Assembly: GCF_029846175.1 (NCBI RefSeq)
Contig: NZ_JARWAC010000006.1
Coordinates: forward strand, 1 to 64,000
Direction of reading: 5' to 3'
Source of the DNA: Sphaerisporangium sp. TRM90804
GTDB lineage: Bacteria > Actinomycetota > Actinomycetes > Streptosporangiales > Streptosporangiaceae
Length of the DNA stretch: 64,000 bases
This document shows positions 18,436 to 26,913 of this stretch, piece after piece. A program made the position numbers and the translations under genes. The stretch's first letter is position 1. Every line of letters begins with the position of its first letter. The notes beneath the pieces are model-generated. The model had not been told where the DNA came from. It made no database searches and was given only the letters and a program-made list of their open reading frames with translations.

Positions 18436-19169
18436 GCACCGTGCAGAGCGTCGACCGGGCGCTCGACGTGCTGGAGGCGCTGGCCGACCAGGGCGGGGAG
18501 GCCGGCCTGTCGGAGATCGCCGCGCGGACCGGGCTGCCGTACGGGACGATCCACCGGCTGCTGCGGGCCCTGCTCCTGCGCGGGTACGTGCGCCAGGAGT
18601 CCGACCGCCGCTACGCCCTGGGCAGCGCGCTGGTGCGGCTCGGCGGGGCGGCCGAGCGCATGGTCGGGGTGTGGGCGCAGCCCTACCTGGAGAAGATGGT
18701 CGCGCTGTCCGGCGAGACCGCCAACCTCGCCGTGCTGGAGGGCGACTTCGTGGTGTACGTCGCGCAGGCGGCCTCCCCGCGGCGGCTGAGGATGTTCGCC
18801 GAGGTGGGGCGCAGGGTGATGCCGCACAGCACGGCGGTGGGCAAGGTGCTGCTCGCCGAGCGGCCGGACGCGGCGGCCGTCCTGGCCCGCACCGGGCTGC
18901 CGCGCCGCACCGAGCACACGATCACCTCGGTCGACGCCATGCTGGCCGAGCTGGAGGTCGTCCGGCGGCAGGGATACGCGGCCGACCTGGGCGAGGAGGA
19001 GCTGGGCGTGCACTGCCTCGCCGTCCCGGTGCGCGACGGCGGGCGCGTGGTGTCGGCCATGTCGGTCTCCGGGCCGACCGCCCGCATCGAGGCGCTCGAC
19101 CTCGGACGGCTGGCGGACGGCATGCGCGGCATCGCCGCCGAGTTCGGCGCCGAGATGTCGCCTCCCTGA
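18432..19169 (+). CDS. IclR family transcriptional regulator of the glycolate/malate operon
   Basis: 245 residues; GTG 18432 overlaps the glcF stop by four bases. The N-terminal winged helix-turn-helix (about 5-60, GLSEIAARTGLPYGTIHRLLRALLL) and the C-terminal effector domain (about 75-240, HSTAVGKVLLAE, GYAADLGEEELGVHCLAVPV) are typical of IclR. Members near glyoxylate genes (IclR, AllR) sense glyoxylate or related acids; the ligand here is inferred from context. As the last gene of the operon it would autoregulate through the promoter region around 12.74 kb. Confidence 0.9.
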
Positions 19170-19197
19170 CCGCCGCCGCGGCGCCGGGCGAGGGGGG

Positions 19198-19986
19198 TCA
19201 AGGAACGGCGGCGTTGCCGTTGTCGTGCTGGCAGAGGGCGAAGCGGGCACCGCCCGGGTCGGCCGCCAGCGCGACGAGGCCGTGCGGCATCTCGTAGGCG
19301 TTGATCAGCACCGAGCCGCCCTCCCGCTCGATGACGGCCTGGCTCTTCCCGATGGTGTCGACGGTGAAGTAGTTCACCCATCGGGGCGCGAACCCGTCCT
19401 GCTCGTACGGGATGCGCAGCCGCCCGCAGGCCGTCTCCCCCCGCACCTTCCACAGGACGTAGTCGTAGTCGACGCCGTCGCCGGTCTGCTCGCACTCGTA
19501 CCCGAACAGCGACTGGTAGAAGTCGTCGGCGGCGCCCGGGTTCTGGACGTGCAGCTCGTTCCAGCACAGCGTGCCGGGTGTCCCCTTCGGCGGCGGCCGC
19601 ACCCGGGAGCTCGGCTGCAGGAGCCCGAAGGGCGCCCCCTCGCGGTCGTGGACCACCGCCATCCGCCCGAGGGGCATCTGGGTCGGCAGCACGAGCGGTT
19701 CGCCGGAGTTGGCCTGGACCCGCACCAGAGAGGCCTCGACCTCCGAGGTGGCCATGAAGATCGTCCACGACGGCTTCGGGACGTCCAGGCCGGGGGGAGG
19801 GGGCGCCATGCCCGCGACCGGGCTGCCGTCCAGCAGGCACAGCGTGGAGTTCCACACCCGCGGGCCGAGGTGCTCGTACGTCCAGCCGAAGAGGCGCCCG
19901 TAGAACCGCGTCACGGACGCGGGTTCCGGTGTGGTGAGCTCCGGCCAGCAGGGGAAGCCGTCCAGGTAGCCGGCGTTATAGGCCAT
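19198..19986 (-). CDS. Two-domain VOC (glyoxalase-fold) protein
   Basis: 262 residues from ATG 19986, chosen because GGAGGGG lies 4-10 bases upstream. Two VOC modules are visible: the first from about FPCWPELTTPEPASVTRFYG (residues 10-130), the second from LCWNELHVQNPGAADDFYQS (about 140-262). This CFP30B-like architecture is common in actinobacteria, often of unknown substrate. It is convergent with the glycolate operon and probably unrelated to it. A true glyoxalase function is not indicated. Confidence 0.85.
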   Translation of the reverse strand: MAYNAGYLDGFPCWPELTTPEPASVTRFYGRLFGWTYEHLGPRVWNSTLCLLDGSPVAGMAPPPPGLDVPKPSWTIFMATSEVEASLVRVQANSGEPLVLPTQMPLGRMAVVHDREGAPFGLLQPSSRVRPPPKGTPGTLCWNELHVQNPGAADDFYQSLFGYECEQTGDGVDYDYVLWKVRGETACGRLRIPYEQDGFAPRWVNYFTVDTIGKSQAVIEREGGSVLINAYEMPHGLVALAADPGGARFALCQHDNGNAAVP

Positions 19987-20057
19987 GACCCCTCCTAGCT
20001 GGACGGATACCCCCATATCCTCATGGTTTCATCAACCGCCACGGGCCCCGCGGCGGG

Positions 20058-21008
20058 TCAGCGGGTCTGCGGGGTGATGTTCACCGACCCGTTCTGCGGG
20101 ACCGGAACGACCTGCACCCTGCCGTCCTGCACCGCCTTCCACAGGATCGCGCCCTGGGGGCCGAGCACCTCGACCAGGTCCTTGATCGACTCCAGCTCGG
20201 TCTTCACCTTGGTGTTGATCTGCTGCTGCGCCAGGTTCTGCTGCTTGGCGGCCTGCTCGGCGGCCAGGGCGTCGATCAGGCTCCGCGGCGGCTCGGGCTT
20301 CTGGATCGTCAGCACCACGTCGCCGCAGTCGCCGACGCCGGCGAAGTTCGGCTGGCAGAAGTAGTCGGCGCCGGCCGTCTCCTTGATGAACTGCCGGGCG
20401 AGCTGGCCCACCCGCTGCTCCCACTGCTGCTTGGCGTTGGGGTCGTTGAACAGCTTCTTCCACTCGAACTCCTGCGAGGCGGCGTCCATCGCGCGGTCGA
20501 GCGGCTGCTTGAAGTAGAAGTTCAGCATGCGCCGCCAGCCCGACGACGTACGCTCCTCGTCCTCCAGGTAGGCCCCGTACTTCAGCCCGATCTTCTCGTG
20601 GAACTGCCGCAGGGTCGTGCACGAGGTGTTCAGCGTGAACGTCGCCGAGCCCGCCACCTGGAGCTCGACGTTGTCCTTGGACACGATGCTGATCGGCTTG
20701 GACTCGGAGTCGTCGACTCCGGAGAAGTCGAAGGTGCGCTGCCCGAACGGGTAGGGGTAGGAGGTGTCGCCCGGGCCGAGGAACGTCGCGCCGCTGGAGG
20801 GGTTCACGCATTTGACGAACTTGATCGGCTCGAACGGCCCGCCCGCGTAGTGCAGTCTCACCTCGTCGGGAGCCGTGCTGATCTTGGTGGAGCAGCTCGC
20901 CACGATGCCGAGGAGCACGACGGCGATGACGCCGAGCAGCACCCCCCTGATCGCCAGCCGCCTGCCGCGTCCCCCTGGTGCCCCGTCGACGTCCTTGCGT
21001 GCGCTCAT
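20058..21008 (-). CDS. SPFH/band-7-like membrane or lipoprotein
   Basis: 316 residues. A basic N-terminus is followed by a hydrophobic stretch ending in VAS-Cys, which fits either a lipoprotein signal or one transmembrane helix. The body has the pattern of actinobacterial SPFH-domain proteins (YPYPFGQRTFDFS, SKDNVELQVAGSATFTLNT, LRQFHEKIG), then a Gln/Ala-rich coiled coil (about 245-275, LAAEQAAKQQNLAQQQ). It is predicted to be extracytoplasmic. SPFH proteins oligomerise at membranes; the partner is unknown. The upstream region is shared divergently with the small PepSY-like ORF. Confidence 0.75.
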   Translation of the reverse strand: MSARKDVDGAPGGRGRRLAIRGVLLGVIAVVLLGIVASCSTKISTAPDEVRLHYAGGPFEPIKFVKCVNPSSGATFLGPGDTSYPYPFGQRTFDFSGVDDSESKPISIVSKDNVELQVAGSATFTLNTSCTTLRQFHEKIGLKYGAYLEDEERTSSGWRRMLNFYFKQPLDRAMDAASQEFEWKKLFNDPNAKQQWEQRVGQLARQFIKETAGADYFCQPNFAGVGDCGDVVLTIQKPEPPRSLIDALAAEQAAKQQNLAQQQINTKVKTELESIKDLVEVLGPQGAILWKAVQDGRVQVVPVPQNGSVNITPQTR

Positions 21009-21144
21009 GATCGTCCCCGCCTTTACTCGCGCTTTACGGGCGACCCTAGAGCACCCCGGCGTCAGTCGTTCCGCACTTCGGGGACCGGCCGCCCGCCGGA
21101 GCGGCCGACCTCGGTCATCACCGACGTGCGGCGCTCAGAGGAAG

Positions 21145-21300
21145 GTGCCCGGCGCGCGGGTGACCAAGATCGAGCGCGAGTGGGAGCACGGCCACCGCGC
21201 CCGGAAGATCGAGCTGCACAAGGGGCACCGGGAGTACCGGGTCTACGTCTCCGCCCGCACCGGCAAGATCGTGAAGTTCCGCCAGAAGTACGACGACTGA
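21145..21300 (+). CDS. Small PepSY-domain fragment
   Basis: 51 codons from GTG 21145 (GTG 21160 also possible). The peptide contains GARVTKIEREWEHGHRARK and EYRVYVSARTGKIVKF, the pattern of a single PepSY repeat (usually a secreted inhibitory or chaperone-like domain). Most PepSY proteins have a signal peptide and an N-terminal half, and neither is recognisable upstream in the same frame. It is either a short stand-alone form or the 3' remnant of a decayed gene. Confidence 0.45.
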   Translation: MPGARVTKIEREWEHGHRARKIELHKGHREYRVYVSARTGKIVKFRQKYDD

Positions 21301-21328
21301 CGGGACGTGCCGGCCGCCGGGTGCGCGG

Positions 21329-22093
21329 CTACGCGCACTGGGCGAGCATCGCGTCCTTGTCGGCGGCCGTGACGGCCAGGTCGTACTTCAGCGCCACCTG
21401 GGCGAACCGCACGGCGTAGGAGCAGCGGACGCCCTTGGCGGGCGGCAGCCAGGACGCGGGCCCGGAGTCGCCCTTGGAGGAGTTGGTGGAGCCGTCGACC
21501 GGCATGAGGTTCAGCGGGTCGTTGGCGATGCGCACCCGCTTCTCCTTGCTCCACCGCGACGCGCCCATCTGCCAGTTGTACGACAGGGGCATGACGTGGT
21601 CGATCTGGACCTCGGCCGCGTCCTGCTTGGTCCACTCGATCGTCCTGCCGGTGTAGGGGTCGTCGAGCGTCATGGAGGTCAGGACGCACGACGACCCCGA
21701 CCGGTACTTCAGCTTCTGGCCGTCGCGGGCCAGCACGTCGTTCCTCGTGTCGCAGCCGTTGCGCGCGAACGGCACGTCGACCGCGTTGTCGGCCCACGCG
21801 TACCCGAACTCGTCGCGGTCGTAGCCGGTCTTCGGGCCGCGCCCCTTGGTCGCCACCTTCTCGATCAGGTTGACGGCCGCAGTGCGGTCCTTGCCGGACT
21901 TGATGGGCGCGAGGCCGGGCTCGGTGCCCTTGGGGTTGTCCAGCGGGATGACGCCGGACGAGGAACCGCCGCCGTCCCCGGACCCGGACCCTCCGTCGCC
22001 CCCCGCGCTGGTGGCGTCGATCGGCCCGCATCCGGACAGCATGACGACCGCCGCGAAACCGGCCACGATCCCGCGAGCTCCGCGCAGGCGCAC
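21329..22093 (-). CDS. HNH-family nuclease lipoprotein (DUF1524-type)
   Basis: 254 residues from GTG 22093. A signal peptide ends in VVMLSGC, a good lipobox, so the mature protein should be tethered outside the membrane. A Gly/Ser/Asp-rich linker follows. The C-terminal domain contains QIDHVMPLSYNWQMGA and NDPLNLMPV, the Asp-His and Asn of the HNH/DUF1524 fold, with Cys pairs (NGCDTRN, SSCVLT, VRCSYAV) suited to an extracellular disulfide-bonded protein. Such exported nucleases are common in actinomycetes and may degrade external DNA. The start is uncertain, since TTG 22156 and GTG 22099 are also in frame. Confidence 0.8.
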   Translation of the reverse strand: MRLRGARGIVAGFAAVVMLSGCGPIDATSAGGDGGSGSGDGGGSSSGVIPLDNPKGTEPGLAPIKSGKDRTAAVNLIEKVATKGRGPKTGYDRDEFGYAWADNAVDVPFARNGCDTRNDVLARDGQKLKYRSGSSCVLTSMTLDDPYTGRTIEWTKQDAAEVQIDHVMPLSYNWQMGASRWSKEKRVRIANDPLNLMPVDGSTNSSKGDSGPASWLPPAKGVRCSYAVRFAQVALKYDLAVTAADKDAMLAQCA

Positions 22094-22166
22094 CGCCACC
22101 CCCAGGTAAAGGAGAAGTAATCCCGAGGTAGAGCATCTACCCGCGAAAACCCGCAATATCGCAAAA

Positions 22167-22263
22167 GCCCCCGGAAACCGCGCGCGGTTGATTCCGGGGG
22201 CGCCACGTTGCGCGGACGCCGTGAAAGCGTCCGCGCGTCCGGCCGGGACGCCCCGGCCGGACG
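22167..22263 (-). terminator. Three consecutive hairpins downstream of the cupin gene
   Basis: Stem 1: 22236-22247 with 22252-22263 (12 bp, 4-base loop). Stem 2: 22211-22219 with 22227-22235 (9 bp). Stem 3: GCCCCCGGAA 22167-22176 with TTCCGGGGGC 22192-22201 (10 bp, GC-rich inner pairing). All are perfect. They separate the cupin gene from the downstream HNH lipoprotein gene on the same strand and probably act as tandem terminators. Confidence 0.75.
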
Positions 22264-22277
22264 GTCAGGCCGGACGG

Positions 22278-22640
22278 TCAGGCCCGGCCGTAGGCGTCGT
22301 CGAGGCGCTCGATGTCGTCCTCGTCGAAGTGGCCGAAGGCGACCTCGAGGATGCGGGTCGCCGGCCCGGAGGAGCTGAGGCGGTGGGTCTGGCCCGCCCG
22401 GATCAGCACGCGGTCGCCGACGGACGGCTCGATGCGCTCGCCGTCGATCTCGAACACCACCCCCGGGTCGAGCGCCACCCACAGCTCGTCGCGCAGCTTG
22501 TGCCGCTGCAGGCTCAGCCGCTGCCCCGCCGCCACTTCGATGATCTTGACGGTGGACGTCTCGTTGTGGGTGTACCGCTCGAAGTTGCCCCACGGGCGCT
22601 CGTCACGGATCACCGCGGCGAGCCGATCGCTCTCCAGCAC
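22278..22640 (-). CDS. Cupin-fold phosphomannose isomerase type II-like protein
   Basis: 120 residues from GTG 22640, with GGAGG 4-8 bases upstream. It matches the C-terminal cupin of mannose-6-phosphate isomerase/GDP-mannose pyrophosphorylase enzymes: RPWGNFERY, VKIIEVAAGQRLSLQRHKLRDELW (metal-binding His/Glu positions), GDRVLIRAGQTHRL. Stand-alone cupins of this type are widespread; substrate and catalysis are not certain. A tandem 13-bp repeat (GGCCGGACGGTCA twice) spans the stop codon region (22256-22281). Confidence 0.8.
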   Translation of the reverse strand: MLESDRLAAVIRDERPWGNFERYTHNETSTVKIIEVAAGQRLSLQRHKLRDELWVALDPGVVFEIDGERIEPSVGDRVLIRAGQTHRLSSSGPATRILEVAFGHFDEDDIERLDDAYGRA

Positions 22641-22735
22641 ACTGCCTCCAGCACCTGATGGTCGTTCCGGTGCGACTCTCCCACAAACCGGCCAAGCACG
22701 CGCAACGGGGACCAGGCCAGGAGGCGACGCCCGGG

Positions 22736-25024
22736 CTACAGGCCGTACTCCTTGGTGATGCGCTCGTGCCGCTCCACCTCGATGCCGGCGCTGCGCGCGA
22801 GGTCGAGCCAGGCCAGCGGATGCACCCACCGCTCGGTGGCGTCGTCCAGCAACGCGTCGACCTCGACGTCCTCGACGTCCGGCGGGACGGCGATCCAGCC
22901 GTAGACGCCCTGGAGCCGCTCGCCCGTTCCCGGGTGGGTGACGGTGTAGTTCTCGTCGCTGTACACCCACATGGGCCAGCCGCGCTCGGCCATCACCTCG
23001 TTGAACTCGGTCCAGTCGTCCTCGCTGGGGGCGACGCCGTCGAAGAACCAGCTGGTGTACCCGCCCGGGCGCAGCATCGACACGGCACCGAACGGGATGA
23101 CGAAGTTCTCCTGCTCCTCGGCGCTCTCGGGGACCGGCTCCAGCGGGCGGGGGTCGATGACCACGATGTCGCCCGCGTTGTAGTCCATGCCGCGGGGCTG
23201 GGGGATGAGCAGGCGCGCCGTGGCGGGGCCCGTGCGCACGGCGAGCACCTCGCGGCGGCTGCCGTCGGAGGCGGGCAGGACCACCCTGACCAGGTGCCAC
23301 TCCTCCTCGATCGGGCCCTCGGTGGTGGCCACCGGCATGCCCAGCGCCTCGGCGCCCTTGCGGACCAGCGGCCAGTCCTCGGAGGCGGTCGCCATGACGA
23401 TCATGCGCCAGACGTCCTCCTCCTCGGCGACCCCCGACGCGACCAGGTCGCGCAGGATGGCCGCGCCCTTGGCGTTGTCGCCGGTCTGCTGCGCGGCGCC
23501 GGCCAGCAGGCGGCGCGCCTCCAGCGCGGTGACGCCCTCGGCGCCGGCGGCCAGGGACTTCTCGGCCTCGGCCTGCGTCTCGGCCCAGCGTTCGCGGGCG
23601 CGGTGCAGGCGGCCGAGCACGAGGTGCGCGGACGGCGCGGACAGCATGGCGGCGAAGCTCTCGACCCGCTCGTCCTGGCCGGCCTCGACCAGCACACCGG
23701 TGAGGTAGGCGATGTCCTCCTCCTCGGCGGAGGCGGGGTCGCCGTCGTCGACGACCTGCTTCCACAGGAAGTCGGCGCCGAGGTCGGCGTAGCCGAGGAA
23801 GGCGAGCGTCGTGGCGTGGCGGCGGGTGGCCTCCAGGTCGGTGCCCGACAGCGGCCAGAGCCAGCCCACCCACCGCTCGGGGTCGGCGTTGTGGCCGTCG
23901 GCGGCGTCGAAGTAGGCCACCAGCTCGTCCTGCGGGCCGGGGGCGGCAAGCGGCCGCGCGGCCTCGGCGGAGGCGCGCAGCGCGGCCACGCGCTCGGGCA
24001 GGTCGCCGGGACGGCGCAGCGCGCCCAGCCCGGACTCGGCGAGGTCGGCGAGGGCGCGGGCCTGCCAGATGCCCTGGCGCGCCACGGCCAGCTCGCCGGC
24101 GATCAGCGCCAGCTCGACCCGGCCGTGCTCGACGCCCATGGTCTCGAAGTAGGTCACCCACTGCCGCATGACGCGGCCGAGCTGCCAGGTGTTGGAGATC
24201 ACCGACGTGAGCAGGCGGACGGCGCGCGCCCACTCGACCCAGTCGCGCGGATGCTCGCCGACGACGTCGAGGTCGGGAAGGGCGGCGAGCGCCTCGGCCG
24301 ACCGGCCGGTCGTGGCCAGCACCAGGGCGCGCAGCACGCCCTCGCGGTGCTCCTTGGCCGCGGGGTCGTCGGCCGGGAAGTCCTTGGCGGCGTCGAGCTC
24401 GCTCAGCGCCTCCTCGGTGCGGCCCGCGGCGAGCAGCGCGCGCACCCCCATGGCCGCCAGCTCCCAGCTCACCTGCCCGTCGGCGCTCCTGCGACCCGCG
24501 ACGGCCGACTGGTAGTAGGTGACGGCCTGCTCGACCTCACCGGCGTCGGACAGGGCCGACACGTACTGCGTGGCCAGGCCGTTGAACGCGGGAGACGCGT
24601 GCGGCACGTCGGCCATGGCCGCGCCCAGGGCGGCGAGCCGCTCGGCGGCGTACCCGGGGCCGTCGGTGTTGGCCTGGGTGACCGCCAGCGCCTCGACGGC
24701 CGCCGGGGCCGAGGGGCAGTCCTTGGTGTCCTCACGGCGGGAGAAGGCCAGCAGCGCCTCGGCGTCGCCCAGGGCGACCCTCCCCTGGGCCCGGTCGCCG
24801 ATGCGGCCGGCCAGATGCCAGTGCCGGGCGAAGAACTCCAGCCAGGGCAGCTCCTGCGACTCGGCCTGCTGGGCCACCGCGGGCGCCATCACGTCGAGCT
24901 GGGCATAACGGCCCTCGAACGCCTGCGCGGGCAGATCACCCAGCGCTATCGCCAGCCCGGTGTTGCCGCCTTCGTGCAGTCGCCGCTGAGTGTCTGCGAC
25001 CCATGCCCAGATGTCCACGTCCAT
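22736..25024 (-). CDS. Large tetratricopeptide-like repeat protein of unknown function
   Basis: 762 residues, cytoplasmic (no signal peptide or membrane segment). Residues about 1-520 are Ala/Leu-rich helical hairpins of TPR character (for example EVEQAVTYYQSAV, GRTEEALSELDAAK, RERWAETQAEAEKSL). Residues about 560-762 form a different, less repetitive domain with many Trp/Tyr (GGYTSWFFDGVAPSEDDWTE, GWPMWVYSDENYTVTHPGTG), which I do not recognise. The gene lies alone between dapF and the cupin gene. The TPR part suggests a scaffold. Confidence 0.75.
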   Translation of the reverse strand: MDVDIWAWVADTQRRLHEGGNTGLAIALGDLPAQAFEGRYAQLDVMAPAVAQQAESQELPWLEFFARHWHLAGRIGDRAQGRVALGDAEALLAFSRREDTKDCPSAPAAVEALAVTQANTDGPGYAAERLAALGAAMADVPHASPAFNGLATQYVSALSDAGEVEQAVTYYQSAVAGRRSADGQVSWELAAMGVRALLAAGRTEEALSELDAAKDFPADDPAAKEHREGVLRALVLATTGRSAEALAALPDLDVVGEHPRDWVEWARAVRLLTSVISNTWQLGRVMRQWVTYFETMGVEHGRVELALIAGELAVARQGIWQARALADLAESGLGALRRPGDLPERVAALRASAEAARPLAAPGPQDELVAYFDAADGHNADPERWVGWLWPLSGTDLEATRRHATTLAFLGYADLGADFLWKQVVDDGDPASAEEEDIAYLTGVLVEAGQDERVESFAAMLSAPSAHLVLGRLHRARERWAETQAEAEKSLAAGAEGVTALEARRLLAGAAQQTGDNAKGAAILRDLVASGVAEEEDVWRMIVMATASEDWPLVRKGAEALGMPVATTEGPIEEEWHLVRVVLPASDGSRREVLAVRTGPATARLLIPQPRGMDYNAGDIVVIDPRPLEPVPESAEEQENFVIPFGAVSMLRPGGYTSWFFDGVAPSEDDWTEFNEVMAERGWPMWVYSDENYTVTHPGTGERLQGVYGWIAVPPDVEDVEVDALLDDATERWVHPLAWLDLARSAGIEVERHERITKEYGL

Positions 25025-25092
25025 GGCAGGTCAGTCTGCCAGTTCACGGGGCCTGCCCCAAACATGCGGGCGGTGCGGTGGGCGGCGCGGTG

Positions 25093-25123
25093 CCCGCGCC
25101 GGCCCGCGGGGCGCCGGCGCGGG
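25093..25123 (-). terminator. Hairpin downstream of dapF
   Basis: A perfect 10-bp stem CCCGCGCCGG (25093-25102) with CCGGCGCGGG (25114-25123) and an 11-base loop begins 13 bases after the dapF stop. Confidence 0.7.
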
Positions 25124-25135
25124 GACGGGCGTGGA

Positions 25136-25984
25136 TCAGAGGACGCCCGCGGCGACCTCGCCCGACGCGACCAGGACGGCCGGGCCCGACAGGTGGCTGG
25201 TGTGCTCCTCCAGGCCGACCGTGAGCAGGCCGCCGAGGACCTCGACCGACCAGGTGCCGGTGGTCTCGCCCGCCAGGCGCGCGGCCGCCACGGCCGCGGC
25301 CACCGCGCCCGTGCCGCACGCGCGCGTCTCGCCCGAGCCGCGCTCGTGGACGCGCATCACGACCCGGCGCTCCCCCACGGAGTTGAGCAGCTCGACGTTC
25401 ACGCCGGTGGGGAACACCGCAGGGTCGAAACCGGGCTGGGAGGTGAGGTCGAGCCGGGCCACCGGCTCGCCGGTGACGCAGGCCAGGTGGGGGTTGCCCA
25501 TGTTGACGACGACCCCGGTGTACTCGCCGCCGCCGACGCTCGCCCAGCTCTCGCCGAGGACCTCCGGCGCGCCCATGTCGACGGTGACGTCGCCCTCGGC
25601 CCCGAGGCGCACCCACCGCACCCCGGCGCGGGTGACGACGTCGAACTCGCCGGCGTCGGCGAGTCCCGCGTCGACCAGGTAGCGGGCGAAGACCCGCAGG
25701 CCGTTGCCGCACATCTCGGCGACGCCGCCGTCGGCGTTGCGGTAGTCCATGAACCACTCGGCCCCGCCGGGACGCGGGCGCCCCGAGCGGGCGGCCCGGT
25801 CGGCGATCGCGGTGGCCTCCTCGCTCAGTTTGGCGGGCAGCACACGCAGCACGCCGTCGGCGCCGATGCCGGCGCGGCGGTCGCAGAGCGCCGCCACCCG
25901 GGACGCGGGCAGTTCCAGGGTGCCGTCGAGATCGGGGAGGATGACGAAGTCGTTCTCGGTGCCGTGCCCCTTGACGAAACGCAT
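25136..25984 (-). CDS. dapF: Diaminopimelate epimerase
   Basis: Converts LL- to meso-diaminopimelate for lysine and peptidoglycan synthesis. 282 residues; ATG 25984 begins MRFVKGHGTENDF, the family's N-terminal signature. Catalytic Cys residues lie in AEMCGNGLRVFARY and ETRACGTGAVAAAV. NMGNPHLACV and ERGSGETRACGTG are substrate-site motifs. It is the last gene of a minus-strand run with miaA (11-bp gap) and ogt. Confidence 0.95.
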   Translation of the reverse strand: MRFVKGHGTENDFVILPDLDGTLELPASRVAALCDRRAGIGADGVLRVLPAKLSEEATAIADRAARSGRPRPGGAEWFMDYRNADGGVAEMCGNGLRVFARYLVDAGLADAGEFDVVTRAGVRWVRLGAEGDVTVDMGAPEVLGESWASVGGGEYTGVVVNMGNPHLACVTGEPVARLDLTSQPGFDPAVFPTGVNVELLNSVGERRVVMRVHERGSGETRACGTGAVAAAVAAARLAGETTGTWSVEVLGGLLTVGLEEHTSHLSGPAVLVASGEVAAGVL

Positions 25985-25995
25985 GGCACGACAGT

Positions 25996-26913
25996 TTACG
26001 CCCCGACCAGCTCCAGTGCTCGTTCGAGCAGGTCGGGGGCGTCGAACGGCAGCCAGCGCACGCGGGGGTCGCGCCGGAACCACGATTCCTGGCGGCGGGC
26101 GAACCGCCGGGTCGCCCTGATGGTGTCCTCGCGGGCCTGCTCCTCGGTCCACTCCCCGGCCAGGAAACGCATGACCTGGGCGTATCCCAGGGCCCTGCCG
26201 GCCGTCCGCCCGCCGGCCAGGCCCCGGGCCGCCAGCCCCCGGACCTCTTCTACGAGCCCGGCCTCCCACATGCGGTGCACGCGCAGCTCGATGCGCTCGT
26301 CGAGCAGCGGGCGCGGCACCAGCAGCCCGATCTGGACGTTGTCGTAGACGGCGTCGTAGGAGGGCATCGTCGCCGAGAACGGGCGGCCGGACAGCTCGAT
26401 CACCTCCAGAGCGCGCACGACGCGGCGGCCGTTGCCGGGCAGCACCGCCTCGGCCGCCACCGGGTCGAGCTCCTTGAGGCGCTGGTGGAGCGCGGCCGGG
26501 CCGAGCAACTCCAGCTCCGCCTCCAGCCGCTCGCGGACCGCCGGGTCGGTGCCGGGGAACTGGAGATCGTCCAGCACCGCGCGCACGTAGAGCCCGGAGC
26601 CGCCGACCAGGACGGGCACCGTGCCGGCGGACAGCAGGCCGTCGACGACGTCGCGGGCCATGCGCTGGTACTCGGCCACGCTCGCCGTCTCGGTGACGTC
26701 CCAGACGTCCAGCAGGTGGTGCGGCACGCCGTGCCGCTCGGCGAGGGACAGCTTGGCCGTGCCGATGTCCATGCCGCGGTAGAGCTGCATGGAGTCGGCG
26801 TTCAGCGCCTCGCCGCCGAGGCGGCGCGCCAGCTCCACCGCGAGGTCGGACTTGCCTGCGGCCGTCGCGCCCACCACGGCCACCACCGGCGGCCGCCCCG
26901 TCGCGGGTGTCAC
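25996..26913 (-). CDS. miaA: tRNA dimethylallyltransferase
   Basis: Adds a dimethylallyl group to A37 of tRNAs that read U-starting codons, the substrate later methylthiolated by MiaB (also in this window). 305 residues; GTG 26913 overlaps the stop of the preceding gene (GTGA). The P-loop is VVGATAAGKSDLA; then NADSMQLYRGMDIGTAK, GGSGLYVRAVLDDL, GNGRRVVRALEVIELSGRP and ARRQESWFRRD, all MiaA signatures. Length is normal. Confidence 0.96.
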   Translation of the reverse strand: MTPATGRPPVVAVVGATAAGKSDLAVELARRLGGEALNADSMQLYRGMDIGTAKLSLAERHGVPHHLLDVWDVTETASVAEYQRMARDVVDGLLSAGTVPVLVGGSGLYVRAVLDDLQFPGTDPAVRERLEAELELLGPAALHQRLKELDPVAAEAVLPGNGRRVVRALEVIELSGRPFSATMPSYDAVYDNVQIGLLVPRPLLDERIELRVHRMWEAGLVEEVRGLAARGLAGGRTAGRALGYAQVMRFLAGEWTEEQAREDTIRATRRFARRQESWFRRDPRVRWLPFDAPDLLERALELVGA

